Shown here in pieces: positions 29,001 through 37,805 of a DNA stretch of 64,000 bases. A model generated the notes under the pieces. That model was not told the origin of the DNA. It did not search any database and worked only from the letters and a program-made list of their open reading frames with translations. The stretch covers positions 47,895 to 111,894 of the forward strand of contig NZ_QICI01000029.1 in the NCBI RefSeq assembly GCF_004119445.1, in the 5' to 3' direction. The stretch comes from Chryseobacterium sp. CH21. Its GTDB lineage: Bacteria; Bacteroidota; Bacteroidia; Flavobacteriales; Weeksellaceae. The stretch's first letter is position 1. Each line of letters opens with the position of its first letter. The position numbers and the translations under genes were made by a program.

Positions 29001-29431
29001 GCAGTTGTATTGGGAGCCATTCCAACAAAAAATGTTTTCCCAAGTCCTGCTAATCCTTTTGAAGTAATAAATTCAGCCTGATCCTGCACAGAAAATCTGT
29101 AGCTGGCAAAGAATTTTTTGCTTCCTTTTACATATAATCCCATTGAAGAGGAAGTAAACAGTCCGGATGGAGTAGAGGAGATCATCATATTGTTCGGGAT
29201 GGTTACCTGAACCGGATTTCCTTTGCTCACCTGAACGGTAGAAAATACATTGTTATTGTTAAATACCTGTACAGAGAAAGGTGTTGTTTCATTGGTTGAA
29301 AGATAAAGGTAACCTTTCGGAGTTCCGAGAAGACTGCTTGCAGACATAGGAGCAATCCAATGCTCAGAATCCAATTGGGCATTTACAAATAAACAAAGAA
29401 AAGTGCAAAAAGCTAGTAGAAGTTTTTTCAT
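26082..29431 (-). pseudogene. T9SS type B sorted surface protein, IgGFc-binding-like (copy 4, frameshifted near its C-terminus)
   Basis: About 1117 residues if repaired. Signal peptide LLAFCTFLCLFVNAQLDSEH, IgGFc-binding-like region, Ig segment (YDAYQWYLNGNPITGATT), several beta-sandwich repeats close to those of copy 1 (AICDDNFDGVVSVNFTN matches VFCDDNLDGTVTVVLSN). The sorting domain starts NLINTITPNGDGINDVLNYS but breaks after SELKIKK. The other frame supplies VADRYGASVYKSS, WDGTANGRNLPTGTYWY and GWLLIKNRE. One extra A in the T7 tract at 26278-26284 (+) repairs it. Without repair the T9SS signal is lost. A TAAATTTG -7 box lies at 29451-29458. Confidence 0.87.
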
Positions 29432-29575
29432 GCGTTATTATAAGGGGCCGCAAATTTAAACATTAATAATCAATTTTTTATGCAAAAAAAGTTTTGAAAT
29501 AACGTTTATTCTGTATTTGCTGAATATTTAAAATTCCCGTCATATTGCGTTAATAATCACATGCTTTTCTGGAAT

Positions 29576-29612
29576 AAAAAAATCCCGGTGAATTTCACCG
29601 GGATTCTATATT
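29576..29612 (-). terminator. Rho-independent terminator after tsf
   Basis: 12-bp perfect GC-rich stem AATCCCGGTGAA / TTCACCGGGATT with a one-base apex, followed on the minus strand by a T-run. It is 18 bp past the tsf stop. Confidence 0.9.
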
Positions 29613-29629
29613 TTTTGAAAAGGGTTAGC

Positions 29630-30454
29630 TTATAGGCTTACTCTTACAAATCCTGTTACTTTTAGGTCTGCGTTTACAGATTTTACGTAATCAGCAACTG
29701 AGATACTTCCGTCTTTAATGAAATCCTGGTGTACCAAAGTGTTGTCTTTGTAGAATCTCTGCATTTTACCTTTAAGAATGTTATCGATAATGTTTGCAGG
29801 CTTACCTTCTTCAGTAAGTTTGTGTCTTTCGATTTCTAATTCTTTATCGATAGTTTCCTGAGAAACTCTGGTTTCGTCCAAAGCGATTGGGTTCATAGCA
29901 GCAACCTGCATAGAAACAGCTTTAGCAGCTTCGTCAGCTCCGTCTACTTTAGCAGAAAGAGAAGAGATTGCAGCAATTTTGTTTCCAGCGTGGATATAAG
30001 CTCCTAAGAAATCTCCCTGGATTCTTTCGAAAGATCCGATTTCGATTTTCTCACCGATAACTCCTGTTTGCTCAATTAATTTTTCAGCAACAGTCATTCC
30101 GTGGAAGTCAGTAGCTAAAAGCTCTTCTTTAGTAGCAGCGAAGATAGCCATTTCAGCAATTTCGTAAGCTAGTTCGATGAACGCTTCATTTTTAGCAACG
30201 AAGTCAGTTTCGCAGTTTAGAGAGATTACTACACCTAAAGTGTTGTCCTCGTTTACTCTTGCGATTACAGCACCTTCAGCAGATTCTCTGTCAGCTCTGT
30301 TAGCAGCAACTTTTTGTCCTTTTTTTCTAAGGATATCTACCGCTTTTTCGAAGTCTCCTTCAGCTTCAACTAGAGCTTTCTTGCAGTCCATCATACCTGC
30401 ACCTGTTTGGTTTCTCAATTTTGCTACGTCTGCAGCAGCTGGTGTATAAGACAT
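29630..30454 (-). CDS. tsf: Translation elongation factor Ts
   Basis: 274 residues, the nucleotide exchange factor of EF-Tu. Family landmarks: the N-terminal UBA-like domain VAKLRNQTGAGMMDCKKALV with the signature LRxxTGAGMMDCKKAL, and CETDFVAKNEAF-type core (SLNCETDFVAKNEAFIELAY). It has its own -7 box TATCTTTG (30517-30524, minus) and terminator, so it is transcribed alone. It is on the opposite strand to rpsB, its usual upstream partner. Confidence 0.97.
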   Translation of the reverse strand: MSYTPAAADVAKLRNQTGAGMMDCKKALVEAEGDFEKAVDILRKKGQKVAANRADRESAEGAVIARVNEDNTLGVVISLNCETDFVAKNEAFIELAYEIAEMAIFAATKEELLATDFHGMTVAEKLIEQTGVIGEKIEIGSFERIQGDFLGAYIHAGNKIAAISSLSAKVDGADEAAKAVSMQVAAMNPIALDETRVSQETIDKELEIERHKLTEEGKPANIIDNILKGKMQRFYKDNTLVHQDFIKDGSISVADYVKSVNADLKVTGFVRVSL

Positions 30455-30599
30455 AATATCTATTATTTTTTTTATTTAAGATTAGTATTAATTTTTAGCT
30501 TAAATTTAGAGCAGTGCAAAGATAATGATTTTAATGATAAACTAAAAAATGACTTTTCACGTTATTAATATATTTAATACTATTTTAAAGATTTGATTA

Positions 30600-31373
30600 A
30601 TGAAAAAAATCTTATTCCTCCTATTTATATGCATTTTCTCTCTTGGATTTTCCCAAAAAAAGAAAAAAACAAAATCTAAAGCTGTTGTTGAAAAAGAAAC
30701 AGTCATCATTTATACAGAGCAGGAAGCTGAGATTTCAAAAGAAGCCAGAGTGATTGCCGGTTTTCTGAAACAGAACCCCGGGCATGCTAAAACAGATTAT
30801 TTTAAAAGAAAACTTATTGATATTATTATGGCGGGTAATTCTCCTGAAGCGAAGCCAACCATCAGGCCAATCAGTAAAGAAAAGATTGAAAATATCGTAA
30901 AAAATAATGAGCTTAACAATGGCAAAACGATTGCTGCGAATGGTGCAAAGACCGTTAATGGTAAGCCTGTCTCTGATAATACAGCTGCCGCTATTGAAGC
31001 TTTAAAAGAAGAAAGACGAACAACTAGTTTTGCATCGGCAGGTTCTACAGGCTCAGCAAAAAGTGCAGGAACTTCTAAAGCTGGACCTAGTGAAGAAAAT
31101 AAAAAAACAGCAGCTATGCTTACCCATCTTTTTAATAATGATTTGAATAAGAATGAAGCATATGTGAATATTAAAAATAGATCTGCCTGTAATCTTATTG
31201 TAAAGATAAGTGGTAAAAAATATTATAATCTGACAGTTCCTGCAAAAGGAGAGAATTTCATTCTTGTTGATAAAGGAGAATATGTAATGACAACCTCAGT
31301 ATGTGATGCCAAGTATTCTGCTTTGAAGAAAATTACTCAGGATATTGAAATTGCACTCAACGTTGCAGAATAG
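30600..31373 (+). CDS. DUF6759-like secreted protein
   Basis: 257 residues, intact. Signal peptide MKKILFLLFICIFSLGFSQ, a Lys-rich stretch, then helical and low-complexity linkers (Ala/Gly/Ser-rich at about 140-165). The C-terminal domain (about 175-257) is shared with the three genes at 12.7-15.4 kb: NDLNKNEAYVNIKNRSACNL, VPAKGENFILVDKGEYVMT and SVCDAKYSALKKI. It is on the + strand, opposite to those paralogues, on the other side of the tsf block. Secreted; function unknown. Confidence 0.7.
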   Translation: MKKILFLLFICIFSLGFSQKKKKTKSKAVVEKETVIIYTEQEAEISKEARVIAGFLKQNPGHAKTDYFKRKLIDIIMAGNSPEAKPTIRPISKEKIENIVKNNELNNGKTIAANGAKTVNGKPVSDNTAAAIEALKEERRTTSFASAGSTGSAKSAGTSKAGPSEENKKTAAMLTHLFNNDLNKNEAYVNIKNRSACNLIVKISGKKYYNLTVPAKGENFILVDKGEYVMTTSVCDAKYSALKKITQDIEIALNVAE

Positions 31374-31401
31374 AATCAAATAAGATAGAAGAAAGCTAAA
31401 G

Positions 31402-31436
31402 AAAAAAGGTTAAGAAGAAATTCTTAACCTTTTATT
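31402..31436. terminator. Bidirectional terminator between convergent genes
   Basis: 13-bp perfect stem AAAAGGTTAAGAA / TTCTTAACCTTTT with a 4-base loop, placed between the + strand gene ending at 31373 and the minus-strand accA ending at 31440. A/T runs on both sides serve both strands. Confidence 0.85.
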
Positions 31437-31439
31437 TTT

Positions 31440-32396
31440 TTATCCTTTAAACTGACCCATTGCAATGAATTTGTCCTGTCTTTGGGTTTCAAGCTCCTGT
31501 CCTGTAAATTTGGAGAAAGCTTTGATATTTTGTAAAATTGAATTTTTCAGGTTCAAATAAGTAGTCTCCTGATCATAATGAGCACCTCCAAGCGGCTCTT
31601 CAATGATCCCGTCGATGAACTTCTCTCTTAAGGCATCTGCCGGGGTAAGATTCAATGCATTAGCAGCATCTTCTTTGTGATCCCAGTTTCTCCATAAGAT
31701 AGAAGAACAGCTTTCCGGAGCAATTACTGTATACCATGTATTTTCCAACATATATACCTTATTTCCTACACCTATTCCTAATGCTCCACCACTGGCTCCT
31801 TCTCCGATGATGTAAGTGAAAATCGGGGTTTTCAGCTGTACCATTTCAAAAATATTTCTTGCAATAGCTTCACCTTGTCCTCTCTCTTCAGCTTCCAATC
31901 CTGGGTAAGCTCCCGGTGTATCTACTAAAGTTACTACAGGGATATTGAATTTTTCAGCAAGCTTCATTAGTCTTAAAGCCTTTCTGTATCCCTCCGGATT
32001 TGGCATTCCAAATCTTCTGTGCTGTCTTTCTTTAGTTGTTCTTCCTTTTTGAGTCCCTATGATCATTACTTTTTGACCATCAAGGGTAATCAATCCTCCA
32101 ATCATTGCCGGATCATCAGCGAAATTTCTGTCTCCATGAAGTTCTAAGAAACTGCCTTTGTCTGCCATTCCGTTGATGTAGTCCAGTGTATAAGGACGAT
32201 CCGGGTGACGGGACAGTTGTACTCTCTGCCAAGGTGTAAGATTTGAATAGATTTCTTTTTTCTTTTCTAAAATCTTATCCTCAATCTGGCTGCATGCTAA
32301 TTTTACATCAACACCACTTTCTTCTCCTACTAAAGAACACGTCTGGTATTGATCCATCAATTCTTTGATAGGAAGTTCGAAACTTAAATATTCCAT
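31440..32396 (-). CDS. accA: Acetyl-CoA carboxylase carboxyltransferase subunit alpha
   Basis: 318 residues. AccA transfers the carboxyl group from biotin to acetyl-CoA together with AccD. Landmarks: [59 protein letters not shown] and the oxyanion-hole glycines [19 protein letters not shown]. The biotin carboxylase and carrier genes are 20 kb away (accC/accB); accD is not in the window. Confidence 0.97.
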   Translation of the reverse strand: MEYLSFELPIKELMDQYQTCSLVGEESGVDVKLACSQIEDKILEKKKEIYSNLTPWQRVQLSRHPDRPYTLDYINGMADKGSFLELHGDRNFADDPAMIGGLITLDGQKVMIIGTQKGRTTKERQHRRFGMPNPEGYRKALRLMKLAEKFNIPVVTLVDTPGAYPGLEAEERGQGEAIARNIFEMVQLKTPIFTYIIGEGASGGALGIGVGNKVYMLENTWYTVIAPESCSSILWRNWDHKEDAANALNLTPADALREKFIDGIIEEPLGGAHYDQETTYLNLKNSILQNIKAFSKFTGQELETQRQDKFIAMGQFKG

Positions 32397-32445
32397 TTCT
32401 TGAAGTAAATTAAATCTTTCAAATGTATGAAAAATTATGGTTATT

Positions 32446-33954
32446 TTAGTTAAAATTATTTATAGCATTCTTTATTCTGGCGATACTTTCCTCTTTACCA
32501 AGAGTTTCCAGAATGTCCGGTACATCTGGTCCTTTCAGTTCTCCTACTAAAGACAAACGTAAAGGCATCATTACTTTCCCCATGCCTAATCCTTTACTTT
32601 CAGCGAAATCATGCATCTTTTGCTTTAATGTTTCAGCGGCAAAGTCTGTAGATTCAAAAGCAGAGGCTAATTCTCCTAAAATACCAGATGTATCATCATT
32701 CCAAGCTTTTTTCGATGCTTTTTCATCATAAGAAAGAGGAGCTTCGAAGAAAAATTTTCCGTTTTCATAGATGTCTTTCGGGAAAGTAGCTCTTTCTTTC
32801 ATTAGCTGAATTACTTTCAATAGCTTTTCATCAGAAGCACCGGAAAGATTAAGATCTGTATTTTTTAGGATCTGAAGAAGCTCTTCATCAGATTTCATTT
32901 GAATATACTGATGGTTGAACCATTCAGATTTTTCTTTACTGAATCTTGCGCCCGCTTTATGCACTTTATGAAGATCAAATTCTTTGATCATCTCTTCTAA
33001 TGGAAGAATTTCTTTATCATCAGCAGGAGACCATCCCAATAATGCTACCATATTGATGAAAGCATCAGGAAGATAACCATTTTCTCTGTATCCTTTAGAA
33101 ACTATCCCTGTAGCAGGGTCTTTGAAATCAAGAGGGAATACAGGAAACCCGAATTTGTCTCCGTCTCTTTTACTTAATTTCCCTTTTCCTTCGGGCTTTA
33201 AAATTAGAGATAGGTGTGCAAATTGTGGTGCTTGCCATTGCATTGCTTCATATAATAAAGTATGAAGGCCTAAAGACGGCAGCCATTCTTCTCCACGGAT
33301 TACGTGAGAAATTTCCATTTCGTGGTCATCAATAATGTTAGCGAAATGATAAGTTGGCATTCCGTCATTCTTTACTAACACTTTATCATCTAAAGTATTG
33401 GTATTAACAGAAAATTTTCCACGGATAATATCTTCAAGATTTAATATTCTGTCAACAGGCATTTTAAATCGTACGACATAAGGAGTTTTTTCATCCAGCA
33501 ATCTTTTAACCTCTTCTTCGGAAAGGGTAAGGCTGTTTCTAAGACCGTTTCTGGTTTTATTATCATAGGAGAAAACATCACCTTTCGCTTCGTACTCTGA
33601 ACGAATAGCATCTAATTCTTCTGCGGTATCAAAAGCGATATAAGCATAGTCTGTCTTTAAGATCTGTTCTGTATATCGATCGTAGATGTCTCTTCTTTCA
33701 GATTGTCTGTAAGGAGCATATTTTCCTCCTTTTTTAGGACTCTCATCAGGGATGATTCCACACCATTCTAATGCTTCTTCAATATATTCTTCAGCTCCTT
33801 CTACATATCTGGCAGTATCGGTATCTTCAATTCTCAATACAAATTCTCCTCCTTGATTTTTAGCAAAAAGATAATCATATAATGCAGTTCTTACGCCTCC
33901 CAAATGTAACGGTCCTGTAGGACTTGGAGCAAAACGTACTCTTACTTTCTCCAT
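32446..33954 (-). CDS. gltX: Glutamate--tRNA ligase
   Basis: 502 residues, class I aminoacyl-tRNA synthetase. The HIGH-type motif is [18 protein letters not shown] near residues 8-25 and the KMSKS-type motif is [16 protein letters not shown] near 255-260. The N-terminal catalytic domain is followed by the helical anticodon-binding domain. A TAAATTTG -7 box lies on the minus strand at 33972-33979, about 18 bp ahead of the ATG. Confidence 0.97.
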   Translation of the reverse strand: MEKVRVRFAPSPTGPLHLGGVRTALYDYLFAKNQGGEFVLRIEDTDTARYVEGAEEYIEEALEWCGIIPDESPKKGGKYAPYRQSERRDIYDRYTEQILKTDYAYIAFDTAEELDAIRSEYEAKGDVFSYDNKTRNGLRNSLTLSEEEVKRLLDEKTPYVVRFKMPVDRILNLEDIIRGKFSVNTNTLDDKVLVKNDGMPTYHFANIIDDHEMEISHVIRGEEWLPSLGLHTLLYEAMQWQAPQFAHLSLILKPEGKGKLSKRDGDKFGFPVFPLDFKDPATGIVSKGYRENGYLPDAFINMVALLGWSPADDKEILPLEEMIKEFDLHKVHKAGARFSKEKSEWFNHQYIQMKSDEELLQILKNTDLNLSGASDEKLLKVIQLMKERATFPKDIYENGKFFFEAPLSYDEKASKKAWNDDTSGILGELASAFESTDFAAETLKQKMHDFAESKGLGMGKVMMPLRLSLVGELKGPDVPDILETLGKEESIARIKNAINNFN

Positions 33955-34388
33955 TTCAATTTTAATTTTTGCAAATTTACTTAAAATTATGCGTTTACGG
34001 ACTGATTTCTGACCAGGTATTCGCTTTTTGATTCTAACTTTTGTATTTATTTCTTTAAATTTTCTTCAAATGTTGTTTTAACTGTCTCACGCTATATTTT
34101 CGGGTAATTTTTAATCTAAATATTACAATTCATGAAAATCATGTTGTAGAAGTTGAATCTGTAAACAAGAATTATTGAATTAATTTTAGTATTCTTTTTA
34201 TGATCTGTTCAAGTTTGTTGCGATAACTGGATTTGTTTATTAAATCACTTATTTGTGATTATAAAGCCCTTTATTAATGGATGGTTAAGCAATTATTAAA
34301 ATCACATATTGATGATATATGTCAGTTGTAAATATGTACTTCACTCAGTTTTGAAGTTTATATTTGTGAGGAATTTTAAAATAATACT
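33955..34388. other. 434-bp intergenic region holding the MACPF-1 regulatory region
   Basis: The left end has the gltX -7 box. The middle (33990-34290) is AT-rich with no ORF of coding character and no recognisable RNA. The right end holds an imperfect palindrome (34304-34322) and the -7 box (34359-34366) of the first MACPF gene. Confidence 0.5.
34304..34366 (+). promoter_or_regulatory. Promoter of MACPF gene 1 with palindromic operator-like site
   Basis: -7 box TATATTTG at 34359-34366, 24 bp before the ATG, preceded by TTCACTCAG-like sequence also present upstream of MACPF gene 2. Further upstream, ACATAT-TGATGAT-ATATGT (34304-34322) is an imperfect palindrome containing TGATATATGTCA. No TTG with correct spacing to the -7 box was found, which fits a promoter that needs an activator (inference). 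Confidence 0.5.
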
Positions 34389-35819
34389 ATGAAAAAACAA
34401 ATTTTATTTTGCTTCAGCACTGCGCTGATGCTTTTCATGGGGTCTTGTTCTTCAGAAGATCTGAACAATGAAACTGCGACTCCTGATAGCCCGGCAAAAG
34501 CTAATCGTTTATCTGCAGCTAAATTTGCAGGAGACGGTGTTTATGATGTTTTAGGACACGGTTTTGATGCAGCTGGTGAGTATGCTAACGCAAATTCTGC
34601 TGGTTTTAAAGTAATTGATATCGACAGATTCAAAACAGAGCAGGCGGCCAGACTGGTTTCGGAAAATGCAAATACGCAGCAGTATGTGGAAGAATATGGA
34701 GAGAATGCAGAAGGTTATTCCAAAATGGTTTCTACGAAAGTAGATGTTACTGCAGGAATTCCTTTATTCAAAAAGACCTTATCAGTAGGGTTTAACTCAG
34801 CAGTTACTACCAACCATAAATTTGATGCAAAATATATCTACGGGAGTTATAACCTTTTAATTAAGCAGAAAAGACTAAGATTTAACGCTACAACAGATAT
34901 GCTTGCTGACTATGTAACTCCTGAGTTTACGCAGGATTTGCAAACTAAATCTCCTCAGCAGATTGTACAGGATTACGGTACTCATGTAATGGTTGATATT
35001 TATACTGGAGCTAAAATGGACATCATGTTCCAGTCTGAAACAACTAACGAAAGCCGCGACCGTGCTGCAAGAATTGGAATTAAGGTTGGAATGTCTAAAA
35101 TATTTAATGTAGAAGGAGCCAATGATGTAAATACAGCAGAGTATAGTAAAAATATTAATAATAAGCTATCTTATAGAACTAGAGGTGGAGACCCTTCGAA
35201 AAGTCTGGTTGGAGAGTTGAATTTAGATGAAACTACCTCAAAAATTAATATTGCAAACTGGCAAAGCAGCTCTACGGTCAATAATTCTGTGTTGGTAGAG
35301 TTTGGAAATAATGGATTGGTTGTTATTTACAATCTGGTAAAAGATCCTGTTAAAAAGGCTCAGCTTAAAGCATATGTAGATCAGTATTTAACGGATAACC
35401 AGATTTCATTAGAGTATAATACCAAAATGTTATATGGTTACCAAAACCAGCCGGATAGTAACCATTATTTTAGTTTTAACACTAATCTTGGTCCATCAAG
35501 TTATTGGACGAATGAAGGGCCAACATTCAAAGTTTTTGAATATAAAGCGCCTAATACAGTTCCTATTTACTGTTTCAAAAGTAATTCTGGAGCGCACCAT
35601 TACTTTACACAATCAAGCACATTGCAGCCCTCTTCTTATTGGGATGTGTATATGGGGGTAGCATTTTATGCGTATAAAGATCCGGGAGCAGACAGAGTTC
35701 CGGTTTACAACTATAAAGCAAGAAATCAATCAGATCATTATCTGACAGTGAATCCTAACCTTGGGCCAACAAGTTACTGGGTAAAAGAAGGAATCGCTTT
35801 CTATATTCCTGCTAACTAA
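34389..35819 (+). CDS. MACPF-domain (perforin-like) surface lipoprotein 1
   Basis: 476 residues. Lipoprotein signal with Cys20 (LFMGSC) followed by acidic SSEDLNNE, resembling the surface-export signals of flavobacterial lipoproteins. The MACPF domain spans about 45-345: transmembrane-hairpin regions flank the signature Y196-G-T-H199-V with glycine at the end (YGTHVMVDIYTGAK), and YNLLIKQKRLRFNATTDM precedes it. The C-terminal 125 residues form three repeats of about 42 residues (SNHYFSFNTNLGPSSYW, HHYFTQSSTLQPSSYW, DHYLTVNPNLGPTSYW), like DUF5648-type beta-repeats, a likely ligand-binding module. Role inferred: pore-forming antibacterial toxin like Bacteroides BSAPs. Confidence 0.88.
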   Translation: MKKQILFCFSTALMLFMGSCSSEDLNNETATPDSPAKANRLSAAKFAGDGVYDVLGHGFDAAGEYANANSAGFKVIDIDRFKTEQAARLVSENANTQQYVEEYGENAEGYSKMVSTKVDVTAGIPLFKKTLSVGFNSAVTTNHKFDAKYIYGSYNLLIKQKRLRFNATTDMLADYVTPEFTQDLQTKSPQQIVQDYGTHVMVDIYTGAKMDIMFQSETTNESRDRAARIGIKVGMSKIFNVEGANDVNTAEYSKNINNKLSYRTRGGDPSKSLVGELNLDETTSKINIANWQSSSTVNNSVLVEFGNNGLVVIYNLVKDPVKKAQLKAYVDQYLTDNQISLEYNTKMLYGYQNQPDSNHYFSFNTNLGPSSYWTNEGPTFKVFEYKAPNTVPIYCFKSNSGAHHYFTQSSTLQPSSYWDVYMGVAFYAYKDPGADRVPVYNYKARNQSDHYLTVNPNLGPTSYWVKEGIAFYIPAN

Positions 35820-35857
35820 TTTTTGGATTTATATTAAATCAATTTGGTTATACATTT

Positions 35858-35890
35858 AGGTGAAGTCAGACTTTCTGGCTTCACCTTTTA
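35858..35890 (+). terminator. Rho-independent terminator after MACPF gene 1
   Basis: Stem AGGTGAAGTCAG / CTGGCTTCACCT (one mismatch) with a 4-base loop and a T-rich tail, 40 bp after the stop codon. Confidence 0.75.
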
Positions 35891-35947
35891 TTTTCAGCTA
35901 TGCTGTATTGGTTAATGAACTGTATTTTAATTAATCATTAAATTCAC

Positions 35948-36008
35948 TAAATAATGATATATATCATTATTTAATAATTTTTTCACTCATTGATGAATAT
36001 TATATTTG
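35948..36008 (+). promoter_or_regulatory. Promoter of MACPF gene 2 with a 26-bp perfect palindrome
   Basis: -7 box TATATTTG at 36001-36008, 21 bp before the ATG. Positions 35948-35973 are a perfect 26-bp palindrome centred on TGATATATATCA. The core TGAT-N4-ATCA resembles Crp/Fnr-family half-sites, and the outer TAATGAT/ATCATTA arms also resemble Fur-type sites. The same core (TGATATATGTCA) lies at the matching place before MACPF gene 1. The bound regulator is not known. Confidence 0.55.
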
Positions 36009-36028
36009 CGGAAACTTATTAAATAATC

Positions 36029-37417
36029 ATGAAAAAACAGATTTTATTTTGCTTCAGCTCTCTGCTGATGCTTTTTATGAGTTCTTGTTCTACAGAAGAA
36101 CTCAACAGTGAGGTAATACCTGAAAGCCCGGCGGCAAAGGCTAATAACAGATTGGCTGCATCCAAATTTGCAGGAGACGGAATTTATGATGTCTTAGGAC
36201 ATGGTTATAATGTGGCCGGAGAATATGCTAACGCAACAGCAGCCGGTTTTAAAGTGATCGATATTGATCGTTTTAAAGTTGAACAGAGCAACAGATTGAT
36301 CAGCGAAAACACATTCTCGCAGGAATATACTGAAGAATATGGTGAAAATGCTGAATCTTATTCTAAAATGGTTTCTACCAAAGTAAATGCTACTGCCGGT
36401 ATTCCATTATTCAAGAAAACACTTTCTGTAGGATTCAATTCTGCCGTAACTACCAACAATAAGTTTGAAGGGAAGTATATCTACGGAAGTTATAATCTTA
36501 CTATTAAGCAAAAAAGAGTAAGATTCAATGCCACTACAGATATGTTGGGAGACTATCTTACTCCTGAATTTGTTCAGGATCTACAGACAAAAACACCACA
36601 ACAAATCGTACAGGACTATGGAACTCACGTAACGCTTGATATTTATACAGGAGCAAAACTTGATGTTTTATTCCAGGCAGAAACAAGAAGCCAAAGCCGT
36701 GACCGTGCAGCAAGAATTGGAGTGAAAGTTGGAATGAAAGACATTTTTGATGTAGATGTAACAAACGATGTGAATACTTCAGAATCTTCTATGAACTATT
36801 CTAAAAAACTAGCGTATAAAACAAGAGGAGGAGATCCTTCAAAAGGTTTGATTGGAGATCTTAATCTTGATCAGACAAATCCTAAAATCAACATTTCCAA
36901 TTGGCAGAACAGCTCTAATACAAGCAACTCAGTTTTGGTAGATTTTGGAAGCAACGGATTGGTTATCATCTATGATTTAGTGAAAGATGCAACTAAGAAA
37001 GCTCAGCTTAAGGCATATGTAGATCAATATCTGATCGATAATAAAGTGTATATGGAATTCAATACCATCCCGATTTACAGATATTATAACGGAGTAGATC
37101 ATTATTATACAAAAACTCCGGGAAGCTACGGCGGATATTCTTATGAGGGAACAGAATTCAATGCATTTTTATATAAAGCTCCAAACACGGTTCCTATTTA
37201 TAGATATTGGAACGGTAAAGATCATTATTACACAAAAACTCCGGGATATTATTCGGGGTATGTAGACGAAGGAATTGAGTTCAATGCTTTTTCTACTCAG
37301 CAGCCTAATACAGTTCCAATCTATCAATATTGGAATGGTAAAGATCATTACTATTCAAGATCCAGTGCAACACCATCAGGGTATGTTAAGGAAGGAATTG
37401 AATTCTATGCCTATTAA
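36029..37417 (+). CDS. MACPF-domain (perforin-like) surface lipoprotein 2
   Basis: 462 residues, a close tandem paralogue of the preceding gene. Signal peptide MKKQILFCFSSLLMLFMSSC with Cys20 and acidic STEELNSE. The MACPF domain aligns with gene 1 almost without gaps (KFAGDGIYDVLGHGYNVAGE, signature QDYGTHVTLDIYTGAKLDVL). The C-terminal repeats differ: here three copies of VPIYRYYNGVDHYYTKTPG-type, ending WNGKDHYYSRSS. So the pore core is conserved and the presumed targeting module has diverged. It has its own promoter and terminators on both sides. Confidence 0.88.
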   Translation: MKKQILFCFSSLLMLFMSSCSTEELNSEVIPESPAAKANNRLAASKFAGDGIYDVLGHGYNVAGEYANATAAGFKVIDIDRFKVEQSNRLISENTFSQEYTEEYGENAESYSKMVSTKVNATAGIPLFKKTLSVGFNSAVTTNNKFEGKYIYGSYNLTIKQKRVRFNATTDMLGDYLTPEFVQDLQTKTPQQIVQDYGTHVTLDIYTGAKLDVLFQAETRSQSRDRAARIGVKVGMKDIFDVDVTNDVNTSESSMNYSKKLAYKTRGGDPSKGLIGDLNLDQTNPKINISNWQNSSNTSNSVLVDFGSNGLVIIYDLVKDATKKAQLKAYVDQYLIDNKVYMEFNTIPIYRYYNGVDHYYTKTPGSYGGYSYEGTEFNAFLYKAPNTVPIYRYWNGKDHYYTKTPGYYSGYVDEGIEFNAFSTQQPNTVPIYQYWNGKDHYYSRSSATPSGYVKEGIEFYAY

Positions 37418-37442
37418 TTAAAAAATATTGATATTTTACAAC

Positions 37443-37476
37443 AAAAAAACCGTCTCAGTTTTGAGGCGGTTTTTAC
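37443..37476 (+). terminator. Rho-independent terminator after MACPF gene 2
   Basis: 13-bp stem AAAAACCGTCTCA / TGAGGCGGTTTTT (one G-U) with loop GTTT, 27 bp after the stop codon. Confidence 0.85.
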
Positions 37477-37637
37477 AATAAAAAGAAGATAGATATCTAT
37501 AAAATATTTTCGTTGATAAGATTACGTATAACAATTAAAACTGAAAAGTAATGATATAATAACTGAAATTTTGAAATTTTTATGTTGCTTTAGTTTTGAA
37601 AAAGTATTTTGTCTATATTCGCAAAAATTAGCTGAAT

Positions 37638-37805
37638 ATGTTAAAACTGCCTTGTAATGAGTGTGTTTTCATTCCAAATTATGCTGTTCAAAGTGTAATT
37701 TATCCTGATGGCCAACTGTTATTTTCTCATGTATATATAGCAGATAAGAAAATGATTAATGTCAATATATCTATTTCCTGCAAGGATGTTAATACATATG
37801 AGTAA
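37638..37805 (+). CDS. Possible short leader ORF overlapping the next start codon
   Basis: A 55-codon ORF from ATG 37638, with protein-like content (CNECVFIPNYAVQSVIYPDG, then LLFSHVYIADKK). Its last codons TAT-GAG-TAA overlap the ATG-AGT-AA of the next gene at 37798. A degenerate -7 box (TATATTCG) lies just upstream. It could be a coupled small protein or a chance ORF inside the leader; I cannot recognise a family. Confidence 0.3.
   Translation: MLKLPCNECVFIPNYAVQSVIYPDGQLLFSHVYIADKKMINVNISISCKDVNTYE

Noticed and set aside
16675..29431. CRISPR-like or tandem DNA repeats in the four-gene array
   Set aside because: The repetition is at protein level between paralogues; no short identical direct repeats with regular spacers were seen.
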